From an aff. Roholtiella sp. LEGE 12411 (lineage in GTDB: Bacteria; Cyanobacteriota; Cyanobacteriia; Cyanobacteriales; Nostocaceae), in contig NZ_JADEXR010000003.1 in assembly GCF_015206995.1 (NCBI RefSeq), forward strand, positions 1-64,000: a stretch of 64,000 bases of DNA. The letters are read 5' to 3'. The notes under the pieces were generated by a model. That model did not search any database. It was not told the DNA's origin and saw only the letters and a program-made list of their open reading frames with translations. Below are positions 46,973 through 54,683 of the stretch, in pieces (the stretch's first letter is position 1; each line of letters begins with the position of its first letter). A program made the translations under genes and the position numbers.

Positions 46973-48370
46973 TCACACGACTAGAAGTCGCGTGATTCCT
47001 GCTTCAACGATCTGTGCCTGGAGTAATCCAGGACTTACAAGTTCTCCACAGGCGTTTAGAGCCTCCGGGATACCCACGGCGGCTATTAATCTCAATCCCT
47101 CACCCAATATGTTCAAGGCTGCATTATTGTCTCTCAAGTTGTAACTACTACAACTAGGGCAAGACCATTCACGCAACTTTAAATCCTTGACTAGTGGATT
47201 GATAAAACCACAATGATTACAAGTTTGAGATGAGGGATAAAAAGTACCAACTTTCTGCACAAGTCTGTCGTGCCACAAAGCTTTATATTCCAACATTGTA
47301 ATGAACTTAGTCCAACTAGCGTCTGAAATACTCAACGCTAATTTGTGGTTCTTCACCATGTTGGCGACTCGTAAATCTTCGATACAGATAATACTGTTTT
47401 CTTTGATTAATCGGGTTGACAGCTTATGCAGAAAGTCATCTCTCAAATTCGTAATCCGTTCGTAGGTATGAGCCAGCTTGATTTTCGCTTTGACTCTATT
47501 ACTACTACCTTTTGCACTACGGGATAGTTCTTTGTGCGCTTTACGTAATTTCCTTTTTTGAGTTCGATAATATTTGGGATTATCTACAACTTCACCATCA
47601 CTTGTAACAAGATAAGATTTGATCCCCAGGTCTAAACCAATATTTCGAGAGACTTGAGGGTGTTTCTCTATCTCTGTTTCACACAAAATACTAGCAATAT
47701 ATTTGCCTGATGAAGTGCGAGTTACGGTAACGTTTATAATCGTTCCACTAATATCCTGAGATTTATGAAACCTTACCCATCCACACTTTGGAAGCTTTAA
47801 ACGATTTTCTATTACTTGAATATTGCCGTTAGTCAGATTAGTTTTGTAAGACTGCTTACACCCATGTTTCTTTTTGAATTTAGGAAAGCGGAAAGCCCTG
47901 TGCGGGGAGAAGTGCGGTCTTCTCCCAAGGGGAGACGCTAAAAGCGATGGGGTCTCCCCAAGAGGAGCAACTTCGGCGGGTTCCCCCCGTTGAAGGGACT
48001 TTTCAAGACACCCTACACCTTTTTTACCTTTAATTTTCTTGAAGTCAGTAAAAAAGTTTTTGTATGCTGTTTCTAAATTCTTGAGTGAATTTTGTAAGGC
48101 AAACTTATCCACTTCCTTCAACCATTCAATTTCTTTCTTGAGTATAGTTAGCTGTTGACTACAAGCGTTGTAGTTTAAGGTTTTCCCAACACTGGCATAT
48201 AACTCTTTCTTCAGAGCCAAAAAGCGGTTGTACACATATCTGGCACAACCAATTGTCTTATTAATTAAGACTTCTTGATTGTGATTAGGGATGAGTGTAA
48301 CTTTAAACGCTCTCTTGAAAAGTCCCCTCAACGGGGGGAACCCCCCCACGGGGCTTTTCGCTTTCTGCAT
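46973..48370 (-). CDS. tnpB: IS200/IS605 TnpB nuclease with inserted repeat sequence
   Basis: A 465-residue RNA-guided-nuclease-type TnpB. RuvC residues are present: Asp in [18 protein letters not shown] (about 247), Glu in [16 protein letters not shown] (about 329) and Asp in [16 protein letters not shown] (about 412), with a four-Cys zinc finger between ([26 protein letters not shown]). Canonical homology begins near residue 21 ([15 protein letters not shown]). The first 20 residues and about 42 residues near 120-165 ([20 protein letters not shown] and following) derive from GC-rich palindromic repeats. The inserts keep the frame, so activity is possible but unproven. Confidence 0.85.
   Translation of the reverse strand: MQKAKSPVGGFPPLRGLFKRAFKVTLIPNHNQEVLINKTIGCARYVYNRFLALKKELYASVGKTLNYNACSQQLTILKKEIEWLKEVDKFALQNSLKNLETAYKNFFTDFKKIKGKKGVGCLEKSLQRGEPAEVAPLGETPSLLASPLGRRPHFSPHRAFRFPKFKKKHGCKQSYKTNLTNGNIQVIENRLKLPKCGWVRFHKSQDISGTIINVTVTRTSSGKYIASILCETEIEKHPQVSRNIGLDLGIKSYLVTSDGEVVDNPKYYRTQKRKLRKAHKELSRSAKGSSNRVKAKIKLAHTYERITNLRDDFLHKLSTRLIKENSIICIEDLRVANMVKNHKLALSISDASWTKFITMLEYKALWHDRLVQKVGTFYPSSQTCNHCGFINPLVKDLKLREWSCPSCSSYNLRDNNAALNILGEGLRLIAAVGIPEALNACGELVSPGLLQAQIVEAGITRLLVV
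47897..48008. repeat. GC-rich palindromic repeat cluster inside tnpB
   Basis: Within the reading frame lie nested hairpins: GGGAGAAG/CTTCTCCC and GGGGAGAC/GTCTCCCC, then a GTTCCCCCCGTTGAAGGGAC unit. That last unit is the near-exact inverse of the repeat at the tnpA-tnpB junction (48313-48341). The surrounding tnpB sequence is much more AT-rich, so this looks like an insertion. Confidence 0.75.
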
Positions 48371-48758
48371 TTTGGTTCTCTATGTACTTTTTTACTTGTG
48401 CTTCTGTATTTTCGCTAACTGTTGAAACAAAATAACTAGGATTCCACAGATGACCTCCCCATAGCTTTTTCTTAAGTTGGGGAAACTTTAAAAACAGTTT
48501 CCTGGCTGATATTCCTTTTAGCATTTTGACTATGTTGGGGATGGTGTGCTGAGGTGTTGCAGAGACTAAAACATGAACATGATCTTCTACTACCTCAAGA
48601 CTCTCAACCTTAAACTTGTAAAGAATTGCCGTCTCAACTAAAACATCTTTCAAAAAATCAGCTATTTCATCTTTCAGCACCTTATGTCTATACTTGACAC
48701 ACCATACAATATGATACTCAATTGCATAAACATAACCTCTACCGTGTTTTACTTCCAT
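48303..48758 (-). CDS. tnpA: IS200/IS605 TnpA (HUH-Tyr) transposase
   Basis: A 151-residue Y1 transposase that moves single-stranded DNA. The HUH pair is H60-V-H62 in [15 protein letters not shown], and the catalytic Tyr is Y109 in [10 protein letters not shown]. The family core ends near residue 130 (VKKYIENQ). The remaining 21 residues ([20 protein letters not shown]) come from a GC-rich repeat that also encodes the N-terminus of TnpB in another frame, giving a 68-base overlap between the genes. All key residues are intact. Confidence 0.88.
   Translation of the reverse strand: MEVKHGRGYVYAIEYHIVWCVKYRHKVLKDEIADFLKDVLVETAILYKFKVESLEVVEDHVHVLVSATPQHTIPNIVKMLKGISARKLFLKFPQLKKKLWGGHLWNPSYFVSTVSENTEAQVKKYIENQNAESEKPRGGVPPVEGTFQESV
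48313..48366. repeat. GC-rich palindromic repeat at the tnpA-tnpB junction
   Basis: TTGAAAAGTCCCCTCAACGG, then GGGGAACCCCCCCACGGGGC and TTTTCGC, is a compact palindromic unit. Its first part matches, inverted, the unit at 47978-48008 inside tnpB with only one difference over about 28 bases. It adds the C-terminal extension to TnpA and the N-terminal extension to TnpB. Confidence 0.75.
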
Positions 48759-49066
48759 AACTTATCTTACCATGTGCATGACCATAGTAAGAAAAAATAT
48801 AGAAATATGGAGCGCCTAACTCATGACTGGAAGTCACGAGTGTGCGGCTTGCAGAAATCAAACAGATTTATACTGTTTGGAGAATCGTGGTTTATTTTAC
48901 CTCCAAGAAGCTTTTAGCTACAATACTCCATTTGATATAACAGCATAATTATTTGAGATTACGCAATCATCTGGTAGATTAGCTTAAAACTTTAGGCTTG
49001 CGCCAAAAGAACGATTTAGCATATTACCTTTAGGAGTAGCATTTTCAACTTAAGATTAGACACCCG

Positions 49067-51223
49067 ATGCTGAACATTCCTCAATTCCTAGCAACTGAAC
49101 TAAATCTCAAACCCCATCAGGTGCAAAACGCGCTGGAACTTTTTGCGGAGGGTGCAACAATTCCGTTTATTGCACGTTACCGCAAAGAGCGCACCAATGA
49201 GATGAATGAAGTGCAATTGCGTGACTTGGCTGATAGATATACTTATTTAACAGAACTAGAAGAACGGAAATCGGTAATCTTAAACGCGATCGCCGAACAA
49301 GGTAAACTCACAGATGAACTCAAAGCAAAAATCATATCCTGTTTACAAAAAACTGAACTTGAGGATTTATACTTACCCTATCGACCAAAGCGGCGCACCC
49401 GCGCCACCATCGCCAGAGAAAAAGGACTCGAACCCCTGGCGGAATTCATTAAATCACTGAATGTAAAAAATCCTGTATTGGCTTCATTGAACGAGGAAGC
49501 AGCCAAGTATATTTCGGAGCAGGGAGTCAAAACAGCAGATGAAGCGCTCAAAGGCGCTGCTGACATCCTAGCGGAAGAAGTGGCAGAAAAAGCTGAATTA
49601 CGCGCATATATCCGCGAATATCTCTTAGATGAAGGGGTATTCGTCTCCCGCTTCAAAGATGATTATCCCGAAGGTACAACCAAGTTCGAGATGTACCGTA
49701 ACTATCAAATTCAGGTAAAAAATATTGCCCCTCACAATATGCTGGCGTTATGTCGGGGTGAAACGGAGAAAGTATTAAACTTTGAAATTACCTTCGATGA
49801 GGATGTAGTACTTTCGTATCTGGAATCGAAACAGATCAAAACTAAAGACTGTACAATTGGAGATTTTTATCAGGCGATGCTCAAAGATGCGTTCAACCGA
49901 CTGATGAAAGCTTCCTTGACGGGGGAAGTAATTTCTGAGAAGAAAACCTATGCAGATATTGAATCAATCAAGACATTTGAAGCAAATCTGCGAGAATTGC
50001 TGCTATCTGCACCAGCAGGGATGAAACCAACCCTAGCGATAGATCCTGGCTTTAGAACTGGGTGTAAAGTTGCAGTACTCGATCAAACGGGGAAATTTTT
50101 GGAATATCAAGCAGTGTTTCCTCACCAAGCGGCTGAACAAAGATTGAAAGCTGCACAAACCATCAAAAATTTGATTGAGAAATACAAGATTGAATTAATT
50201 GCCATTGGTAATGGTACAGCATCCCGCGAGACAGAGGAATTTGTTTCCCAATTGCTGCAAACTACAGAACGTAAACCAATTAAAGTGATGGTGAATGAAT
50301 CTGGCGCATCTATATATTCTGCTAGCAAAGTAGCATTAGAAGAGTTCCCCGATTTAGATGTTACCGTGCGCGGCGCTATTAGTATCGGTCGCAGATTGCA
50401 AGATCCCTTGGCGGAACTTGTGAAAATCGATCCCAAATCGATTGGCGTGGGACAATACCAGCACGATGTTGATCAGAAGTTGTTGAAGAAGAAGTTGGAT
50501 GAAACTGTAGAAAGTTGTGTCAACTACGTTGGGGTGGATTTGAACACTGCTTCTAAGGAACTTTTGACTTCCGTCTCTGGGATTACAGCAACGGTTGCTA
50601 ATAATATTGTTGCCTATCGTAACCAGCATGGAGCCTTTAAAAATCGCCGACAACTCTTGAAAGTTACGAAGTTGGGGCCAAAAGCCTTTGAACAAGCGGC
50701 GGGTTTTTTGCGGATTCGCGGTGGTGATAATCCGTTGGATAATACAGCAGTGCATCCAGAGAGTTATTCTGTAGTAGAGGCGATCGCATCAGATTTGAGT
50801 GTGCCATTAAATCAAGTCACACAAATTGCCGAAAAACTTCAAAAAACTAACCTGAAGAAATACGTTACCGATACCGTTGGAGAACCTACACTGCGGGACA
50901 TTCTCAGCGAGCTAGAAAAACCAGGTAGAGATCCTCGTGCAGAGTTTAAGTATGCCACCTTCAAAGAAGGAATTAAAGAAATTAACGATTTGCAGGTGGG
51001 AATGGAATTAGAGGGAATCATCACCAATGTCGCCAACTTCGGCGCGTTTGTTGATATCGGTGTGCATCAAGATGGTTTGGTGCATATCTCCCAACTAGCA
51101 GACAGATTCGTAGATGATCCCAAAAAAGTTGTCAAAGTTGGACAAGTTGTCAAAGTACAGGTATTAGAAGTTAACGAGAAACTCAAGCGGATTAGTTTGT
51201 CGATGAAAGCAGTTAAACAATAA
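49067..51223 (+). CDS. tex: Tex-family RNA-binding transcription accessory protein
   Basis: A 718-residue protein with the full Tex layout. The N-terminal helical domain has ATIPFIARYRKERTNEMNEV and LEDLYLPYRPKRRTRATIAR. A YqgF/RNase H-like domain begins near residue 325 (TLAIDPGFRTGCKVAVLDQT). Tandem helix-hairpin-helix motifs lie at about 488-551 (SVSGITATVANNIVAYRNQH). A C-terminal S1 RNA-binding domain spans about 643-714 (GIITNVANFGAFVDIGVHQD). Tex binds nucleic acids and affects transcription and stress tolerance. It is flanked on both sides by insertion sequences but is intact. Confidence 0.95.
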   Translation: MLNIPQFLATELNLKPHQVQNALELFAEGATIPFIARYRKERTNEMNEVQLRDLADRYTYLTELEERKSVILNAIAEQGKLTDELKAKIISCLQKTELEDLYLPYRPKRRTRATIAREKGLEPLAEFIKSLNVKNPVLASLNEEAAKYISEQGVKTADEALKGAADILAEEVAEKAELRAYIREYLLDEGVFVSRFKDDYPEGTTKFEMYRNYQIQVKNIAPHNMLALCRGETEKVLNFEITFDEDVVLSYLESKQIKTKDCTIGDFYQAMLKDAFNRLMKASLTGEVISEKKTYADIESIKTFEANLRELLLSAPAGMKPTLAIDPGFRTGCKVAVLDQTGKFLEYQAVFPHQAAEQRLKAAQTIKNLIEKYKIELIAIGNGTASRETEEFVSQLLQTTERKPIKVMVNESGASIYSASKVALEEFPDLDVTVRGAISIGRRLQDPLAELVKIDPKSIGVGQYQHDVDQKLLKKKLDETVESCVNYVGVDLNTASKELLTSVSGITATVANNIVAYRNQHGAFKNRRQLLKVTKLGPKAFEQAAGFLRIRGGDNPLDNTAVHPESYSVVEAIASDLSVPLNQVTQIAEKLQKTNLKKYVTDTVGEPTLRDILSELEKPGRDPRAEFKYATFKEGIKEINDLQVGMELEGIITNVANFGAFVDIGVHQDGLVHISQLADRFVDDPKKVVKVGQVVKVQVLEVNEKLKRISLSMKAVKQ

Positions 51224-51242
51224 CTTTTTGACACTCCCCGGT

Positions 51243-52496
51243 CTAAAGACACGGGGATTCTAACTTCAACCTAGTTACTTGCTCTACCAGGCTTTCGCCA
51301 AGTAGCGTAGAGGTTACTAGTCCATTAGCGTTACTTAGGGAATGCCCTTCCCTAGCTTCTTGAAAAGCTTTGGGCGCGGCAGAGCCACACCCTAAACTTT
51401 TCGCTCTTGCAAGATTTAGAATATTTATTGCTGCATTAGTATCTCTATGCAACTCACAACCACAACTACAAATGTGACTGCGAGTTGATAGGGATTTTTT
51501 GACAATTACACCGCAACTACTACACTTTTGGCTGGTGTATTGAGGTGGTACAGGTACGGCTAATTTGTCAAATTTAGCTGCAAAATATTCTATCCACTGC
51601 CTAAACAAGTACCAACTAGCGTCACTAATTGATTTTGCCAAGCAATGGTTTTTAACCATATTAGAAACTCTTAAATCTTCGTAGGCTACTAAATCGTTAG
51701 ATTTGACTACGCAACGCGCTACTCTCTTAGCATGTTCTATACGTTGCCTACTTACTTTTAAGTGTTTTTTGGCGTAAAGTTTTCTAGCTTTTCTTCTACC
51801 GCTAGAACCTTTCACTTTTTTGTAAATGCGTCTTTGAGAATGCTTGATTTTTGATTCAGCTTTCCTCAAAAACTTTGGATTGGGTTGGTGATATCCGTTG
51901 CTGTCAGAATAGAAACTTTCAATCCCAACATCTAAGCCGATCTCGGCATCTGTTTTAGGTTGAATGTCTTTAAGATCAACACCAATACAAAACTGAGCGT
52001 AATAGCCATCAGCACGACGAATTAAACGTATCCGCTTAATATCTTTAACATTGTATGTTTGCAAGTCCCATTTCCCTAAAAGCTTTAATTCACCAATACC
52101 TTTTTTGTCAGTAAAAGTAATGCGTCTTTTAGTTGGATGTAACTTCCATCCTGATGTCTTATATTCAGCCGAACGACAATCTTTTTGAAATCTGGGAAAG
52201 CCTTTTTTGCCTGACTTCTGGGATTTACAGTTTGAATAGAACCTATTAATAGCTGACCAAGCTCTTTCGGTAGCAGATTGACAAGCCATTGAATTTAACT
52301 GTTCTACAAACATGAACTCTTTACGTAGTGCTGTAGAGTAATTATTCAAAGCAATTTGATTCACTTTTACTTCTATAGGAGCATCCATCCAATATCTGAT
52401 AGCTTTATTTCTAATAAATTGAGTAGTCTTAATAGCTTCATCAATCGCTTGATATTGCTGTCGCTTACCTTTAACTTTGTACTCTAGTACCAACAC
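51243..52496 (-). CDS. tnpB: TnpB-type RNA-guided nuclease (second copy)
   Basis: A 417-residue TnpB, unrelated in detail to the copy at 46973. RuvC acids: Asp in EIGLDVGIESFYSDSNG (about 188), Glu in LVAYEDLRVSNMVKNH (about 272) and Asp in CELHRDTNAAINILNLARAK (about 349). The zinc finger is CSSCGVIVKKSLSTRSHICS with a following CGC. It starts at GTG 52496, seven bases after a perfect Shine-Dalgarno sequence. The C-terminus after the last Asp is about 65 residues longer than needed and may overlap the guide-RNA region. All catalytic residues are present. Confidence 0.88.
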   Translation of the reverse strand: MLVLEYKVKGKRQQYQAIDEAIKTTQFIRNKAIRYWMDAPIEVKVNQIALNNYSTALRKEFMFVEQLNSMACQSATERAWSAINRFYSNCKSQKSGKKGFPRFQKDCRSAEYKTSGWKLHPTKRRITFTDKKGIGELKLLGKWDLQTYNVKDIKRIRLIRRADGYYAQFCIGVDLKDIQPKTDAEIGLDVGIESFYSDSNGYHQPNPKFLRKAESKIKHSQRRIYKKVKGSSGRRKARKLYAKKHLKVSRQRIEHAKRVARCVVKSNDLVAYEDLRVSNMVKNHCLAKSISDASWYLFRQWIEYFAAKFDKLAVPVPPQYTSQKCSSCGVIVKKSLSTRSHICSCGCELHRDTNAAINILNLARAKSLGCGSAAPKAFQEAREGHSLSNANGLVTSTLLGESLVEQVTRLKLESPCL

Positions 52497-52503
52497 TACT
52501 TAA

Positions 52504-52513
52504 TCACCTCCTT
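52504..52513 (-). promoter_or_regulatory. Full-consensus Shine-Dalgarno site of the second tnpB
   Basis: On the minus strand the sequence is AAGGAGGTGA, a ten-base perfect complement to the 16S rRNA 3' end, seven bases before the GTG start at 52496. Such a long match is rare in this window and supports the GTG as the true start. Confidence 0.8.
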
Positions 52514-52544
52514 ATTTTATTTAACTTTCTATATGCTAACCTAA

Positions 52545-52556
52545 ATGTGTTCACAT
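52545..52556. promoter_or_regulatory. Candidate operator between tnpB and the RHH gene
   Basis: ATGTG-TT-CACAT is a short palindrome in the middle of the 72-base divergent spacer. Ribbon-helix-helix dimers bind such short palindromes, so autoregulation of both genes is plausible. This is inference from position and symmetry only. Confidence 0.35.
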
Positions 52557-52568
52557 CGTGTGTAAGTT

Positions 52569-52724
52569 ATGGTAAAGAAAGATTTACATATACGTATAAC
52601 AGAACGTAGAATTAATAAACTACGCTTATTAGCAGTGGAAAAAGATAAAACAATAACTCAAATTATTGAAGACTTAATAGATACTTTACCGGAACCACAA
52701 AAACATAACCTCACGGAAGGCTAA
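52569..52724 (+). CDS. Small ribbon-helix-helix (CopG/Arc-like) DNA-binding protein
   Basis: A 51-residue protein, MVKKDLHIRITERRINKLRL then LAVEKDKTITQIIEDLIDTL. The first strand (DLHIRIT), a helix (ERRINKLRLLAVEKD) and a second helix beginning TITQIIEDLI give the classic RHH fold, which binds DNA as a dimer through the strand. It is divergent from tnpB. Similar small RHH genes accompany tnpB in other cyanobacterial elements as I recall, where they probably repress it. The start ATG has no strong ribosome-binding site. Confidence 0.72.
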   Translation: MVKKDLHIRITERRINKLRLLAVEKDKTITQIIEDLIDTLPEPQKHNLTEG

Positions 52725-53055
52725 AGCCTTCTCAGGCGGCTTTCATCCCTTGCCTGAAGTACGGAATACGGCGCGGTGCGCCTGTTCCTCAAGGGTTTTC
52801 ACCCTGCCGTTCTTATAAAGTTTGTAGTTAAGCTGATGCGCGTCTAGATCAAATATTCTCGCGCTTCGGCTGTCCAAGGTCAAGAGTCAAAAGTCCAAGC
52901 TAGTCTTTGAATGTGGACTTTTGACTCTTGACAACCTCAGCGCTAAATATACAAGTTTATTTGCGTAACAGCTTATTGCTTTAGCGAAGACAGCGCTGAC
53001 TACAAGCCGTAAAATATCTTTAGGCTAATGATAATGACTTACTTAAAAACAGTTG
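52725..53055. other. Repeat-rich spacer after the tnpB/RHH element
   Basis: Holds several palindromes: AAAGCC/GGCTTT near 52723-52744, CCCTTG (52747-52752) with CAAGGG (52790-52795) enclosing a GGCGC/GCGCC stem, and a 19-bp inverted repeat at 52879-52932. No gene is seen. The first part may be the left end of the tnpB element, and the rest leads to the ferredoxin gene. Confidence 0.5.
52879..52932. repeat. Perfect 19-bp inverted repeat
   Basis: GTCAAGAGTCAAAAGTCCA (52879-52897) is repeated inverted and exact at 52914-52932 around a 16-base loop. The internal heptad-like CAAAAGT/CAAGAGT units resemble the short repeats spread between genes in Nostoc-type genomes. Confidence 0.75.
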
Positions 53056-53397
53056 ATGGCAGTTTATCAAGTCCGACTCATCAATCCTGCACTTGAATTG
53101 GATCACACCATTCAAGTACCAGATGACCAATATATTCTTGACATAGCGGAAGAAGCTGGTATCCGTCTACCATCTGGGTGTAAGCAAGGTGAATGTTCTG
53201 CTTGTGTTACTAAACTGATTAGTGGTGAAGTTGATCAAAGTGAGCAAAAATTTCTGCGCTCAAATGAAATACAGGCTGGTTATGTTGTTAGTTGTGTCAC
53301 CTACCCCTTGTCTGATTGCACTTTAGAAACTCATCAAGAACAAGTGTTGTATAAATCAGCTCTTTACTATAAACCTGAAGCCGGAAAAGCTGAGTAA
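53056..53397 (+). CDS. Plant-type [2Fe-2S] ferredoxin
   Basis: A 113-residue ferredoxin that carries electrons in the cytoplasm. The cluster ligands are C42, C47 and C50 (PSGCKQGECSACVTKLISGE) and C80 (YVVSCVTYPLSDCTLETH). The pattern C-x4-C-x2-C-x29-C is that of the plant/cyanobacterial type. An extra C-terminal tail of about 15 residues distinguishes it from PetF, so it may serve a specialised partner. A TTG three bases upstream is possible, but the ATG at 53056 gives the usual MAVYQVRL start. Confidence 0.93.
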   Translation: MAVYQVRLINPALELDHTIQVPDDQYILDIAEEAGIRLPSGCKQGECSACVTKLISGEVDQSEQKFLRSNEIQAGYVVSCVTYPLSDCTLETHQEQVLYKSALYYKPEAGKAE

Positions 53398-53706
53398 TTT
53401 ACGCACTATTTTATGAAATTAATCTTAAAATTTGCTTGGTGCGTTCAACAAATGTGATGCACTCTTATGCCATTCTCAACAAGCGTAAGCTGGTGATTAC
53501 TACCAAAAGTAGGTAATGACCTCCTTACAAAAATCGCAGCAATGACACTAGTGCAAAATATGAGTTTCAAAGACTGCATTTTTTCAATAATCGGCCAAAT
53601 GGTAGAAGCAAATTCTATCTTCCAAGAGAGGTTAAAACCTAGCACATAGCTGAAGATGAGATAAGCACCTTACAAAGTAAATCTCTTTAGTTATTAGGTA
53701 AAAAGG
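53398..53706. other. Spacer between ferredoxin and holin-like genes
   Basis: About 310 bases. Only a short minus-strand frame without recognisable features overlaps it. I see no terminator hairpin with a T-run and no RNA gene. Confidence 0.4.
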
Positions 53707-54105
53707 ATGTTGACACCATTTTTAACCGCCCTAGCTACAGCCTTGAGCCTGTTGATTGTTGATTTAGTTGTTCCGGGCGTTAACATTGCTAACTTTCCAG
53801 CAGCGATGATTGCTGCTTTAGTGGTTGGTTTGATTAACGGTTCCGTAAAGCCGGTTCTTTCTGCGTTGTCTCTACCACTAAACTTTCTATCGTTTGGAGC
53901 ATTTTCGCTCGTCATCAACGGTTTATGTTTTTGGTTAGCAGCGGTGTTAGTTCCTGGGTTCTCAGTTAATGGAATTATTGGTTTTCTTCTCGGGCCAGTA
54001 ATTCTAACTTTTGCTAACACATTTATTAACAACTACTTTGTTGAGAAAAATCTGTTAACCAGCGGTAGTGATGTAAAAACCCAAGGTGAATTACCCTCCA
54101 GATAA
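53707..54105 (+). CDS. Phage-holin-family (YvlD-like) four-helix membrane protein
   Basis: A 132-residue protein with four hydrophobic helices: LTPFLTALATALSLLIVDLV, FPAAMIAALVVGLINGSVKP, LSFGAFSLVINGLCFWLAAV and VNGIIGFLLGPVILTFANTF. The VKPVLSALSLPLNFLSFGAF block is diagnostic of the mycobacterial four-TMS holin/YvlD family. Despite the name, chromosomal members are not lysis genes; a role in envelope stress is suggested for some. A small Pmp3-like gene follows 157 bases downstream on the same strand. Confidence 0.88.
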   Translation: MLTPFLTALATALSLLIVDLVVPGVNIANFPAAMIAALVVGLINGSVKPVLSALSLPLNFLSFGAFSLVINGLCFWLAAVLVPGFSVNGIIGFLLGPVILTFANTFINNYFVEKNLLTSGSDVKTQGELPSR

Positions 54106-54262
54106 ATATCAATGGGAGTAGAAACATCAAATATGTCTATATCCAGAAATGTCTCTACTCCAAATAAAATCTCCGAGTCAAGATAATTCATTAGATGGAT
54201 TCTCTAATTCGGAATCTTCTAGAGAATGTAATTAAACAAAATCACAAAGTCGTAACAAAATC

Positions 54263-54454
54263 ATGAAATTAGTTCGTTTTCTTCTAGGTTTGGTAGTGCC
54301 TCCTTTAGGCGTTTTTCTCACAGTTGGAGTAGGCCCAACGTTAATTATTAACGTTGTACTCACCCTTTTGGGTTGGCTTCCTGGTAGTATTCATGCAGTT
54401 TGGGTAATTGCCAAACATGAAGAGCAACTTGATAGACAGCCAGGGACTTACTAA
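54263..54454 (+). CDS. YqaE/Pmp3-family small membrane peptide
   Basis: A 63-residue protein with two membrane helices: FLLGLVVPPLGVFLTVGVG, then LIINVVLTLLGWLPGSIHAV, followed by a polar tail with KHEEQLDRQ. The PPLGVFL and LGWLPGxIHA motifs define the Pmp3/UPF0057 family, whose members are linked to salt and cold tolerance and membrane potential. Length is normal. A strong convergent terminator follows. Confidence 0.93.
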   Translation: MKLVRFLLGLVVPPLGVFLTVGVGPTLIINVVLTLLGWLPGSIHAVWVIAKHEEQLDRQPGTY

Positions 54455-54569
54455 TAATCAATGTTTATTTGGGTAATGGTTGCTTTTGCTAAAACCATTA
54501 CCCATCTATAATTTTTATGGTTACAGTGTAAGCTCTTAAATTTAGTTCAAAATCTATTCTCAAATAAAA

Positions 54570-54598
54570 TAGGGTGGGGATTACCCACCCTACTTTTT
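54570..54598. terminator. Strong (bidirectional) terminator
   Basis: TAGGGTGGG (54570-54578) and CCCACCCTA (54584-54592) form a perfect 9-bp stem with a five-base loop, then a T-run at 54594-54598. An A-rich stretch on the left gives a partial T-run on the other strand. It lies between the convergent Pmp3-like and coiled-coil genes. Confidence 0.88.
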
Positions 54599-54683
54599 AT
54601 GCTATGTGATAAGTTAGCTTTGTGAACCTTGTGTGCATTCGTCTTGACAAATACCATGTCGGGTTACTTCTTTTAGATGCAGT

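Larger units (their letters stand above)
46974..48840 (-). mobile_element. IS200/IS605-type insertion sequence (tnpA + tnpB)
   Basis: Two co-directional genes encode the HUH transposase TnpA and the RuvC-like nuclease TnpB. Imperfect hairpins mark the ends: 48820-48840 (CTCATGACT/AGTCACGAG) on the left and 46974-46994 (CACACGACT/AGTCGCGTG) on the right, which overlaps the tnpB stop. Such subterminal hairpins are what TnpA binds in this family. No terminal inverted repeats or target duplication are expected, so exact ends are uncertain by tens of bases. Confidence 0.8.
51236..52724. mobile_element. tnpB-only (IS1341-type) element with a divergent RHH gene
   Basis: A TnpB gene on the minus strand and a 51-residue ribbon-helix-helix gene on the plus strand, 72 bases apart. 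A right-end hairpin lies at 51236-51256 (CCCCG-GTCT/AGAC-ACGGGG), 13 bases beyond the tex stop. No transposase TnpA is present, so movement would need one in trans. The left boundary is unclear and may run into the repeat-rich stretch up to about 52815. Confidence 0.7.

Noticed and set aside
48684-48917. 77-residue plus-strand frame over the tnpA start
   Set aside because: It is antisense to tnpA and crosses the left-end hairpin; no protein features.
50122-51036. Several minus-strand frames of 60-130 residues opposite tex
   Set aside because: They mirror the codon pattern of tex and show no motifs; shadows of the real gene.
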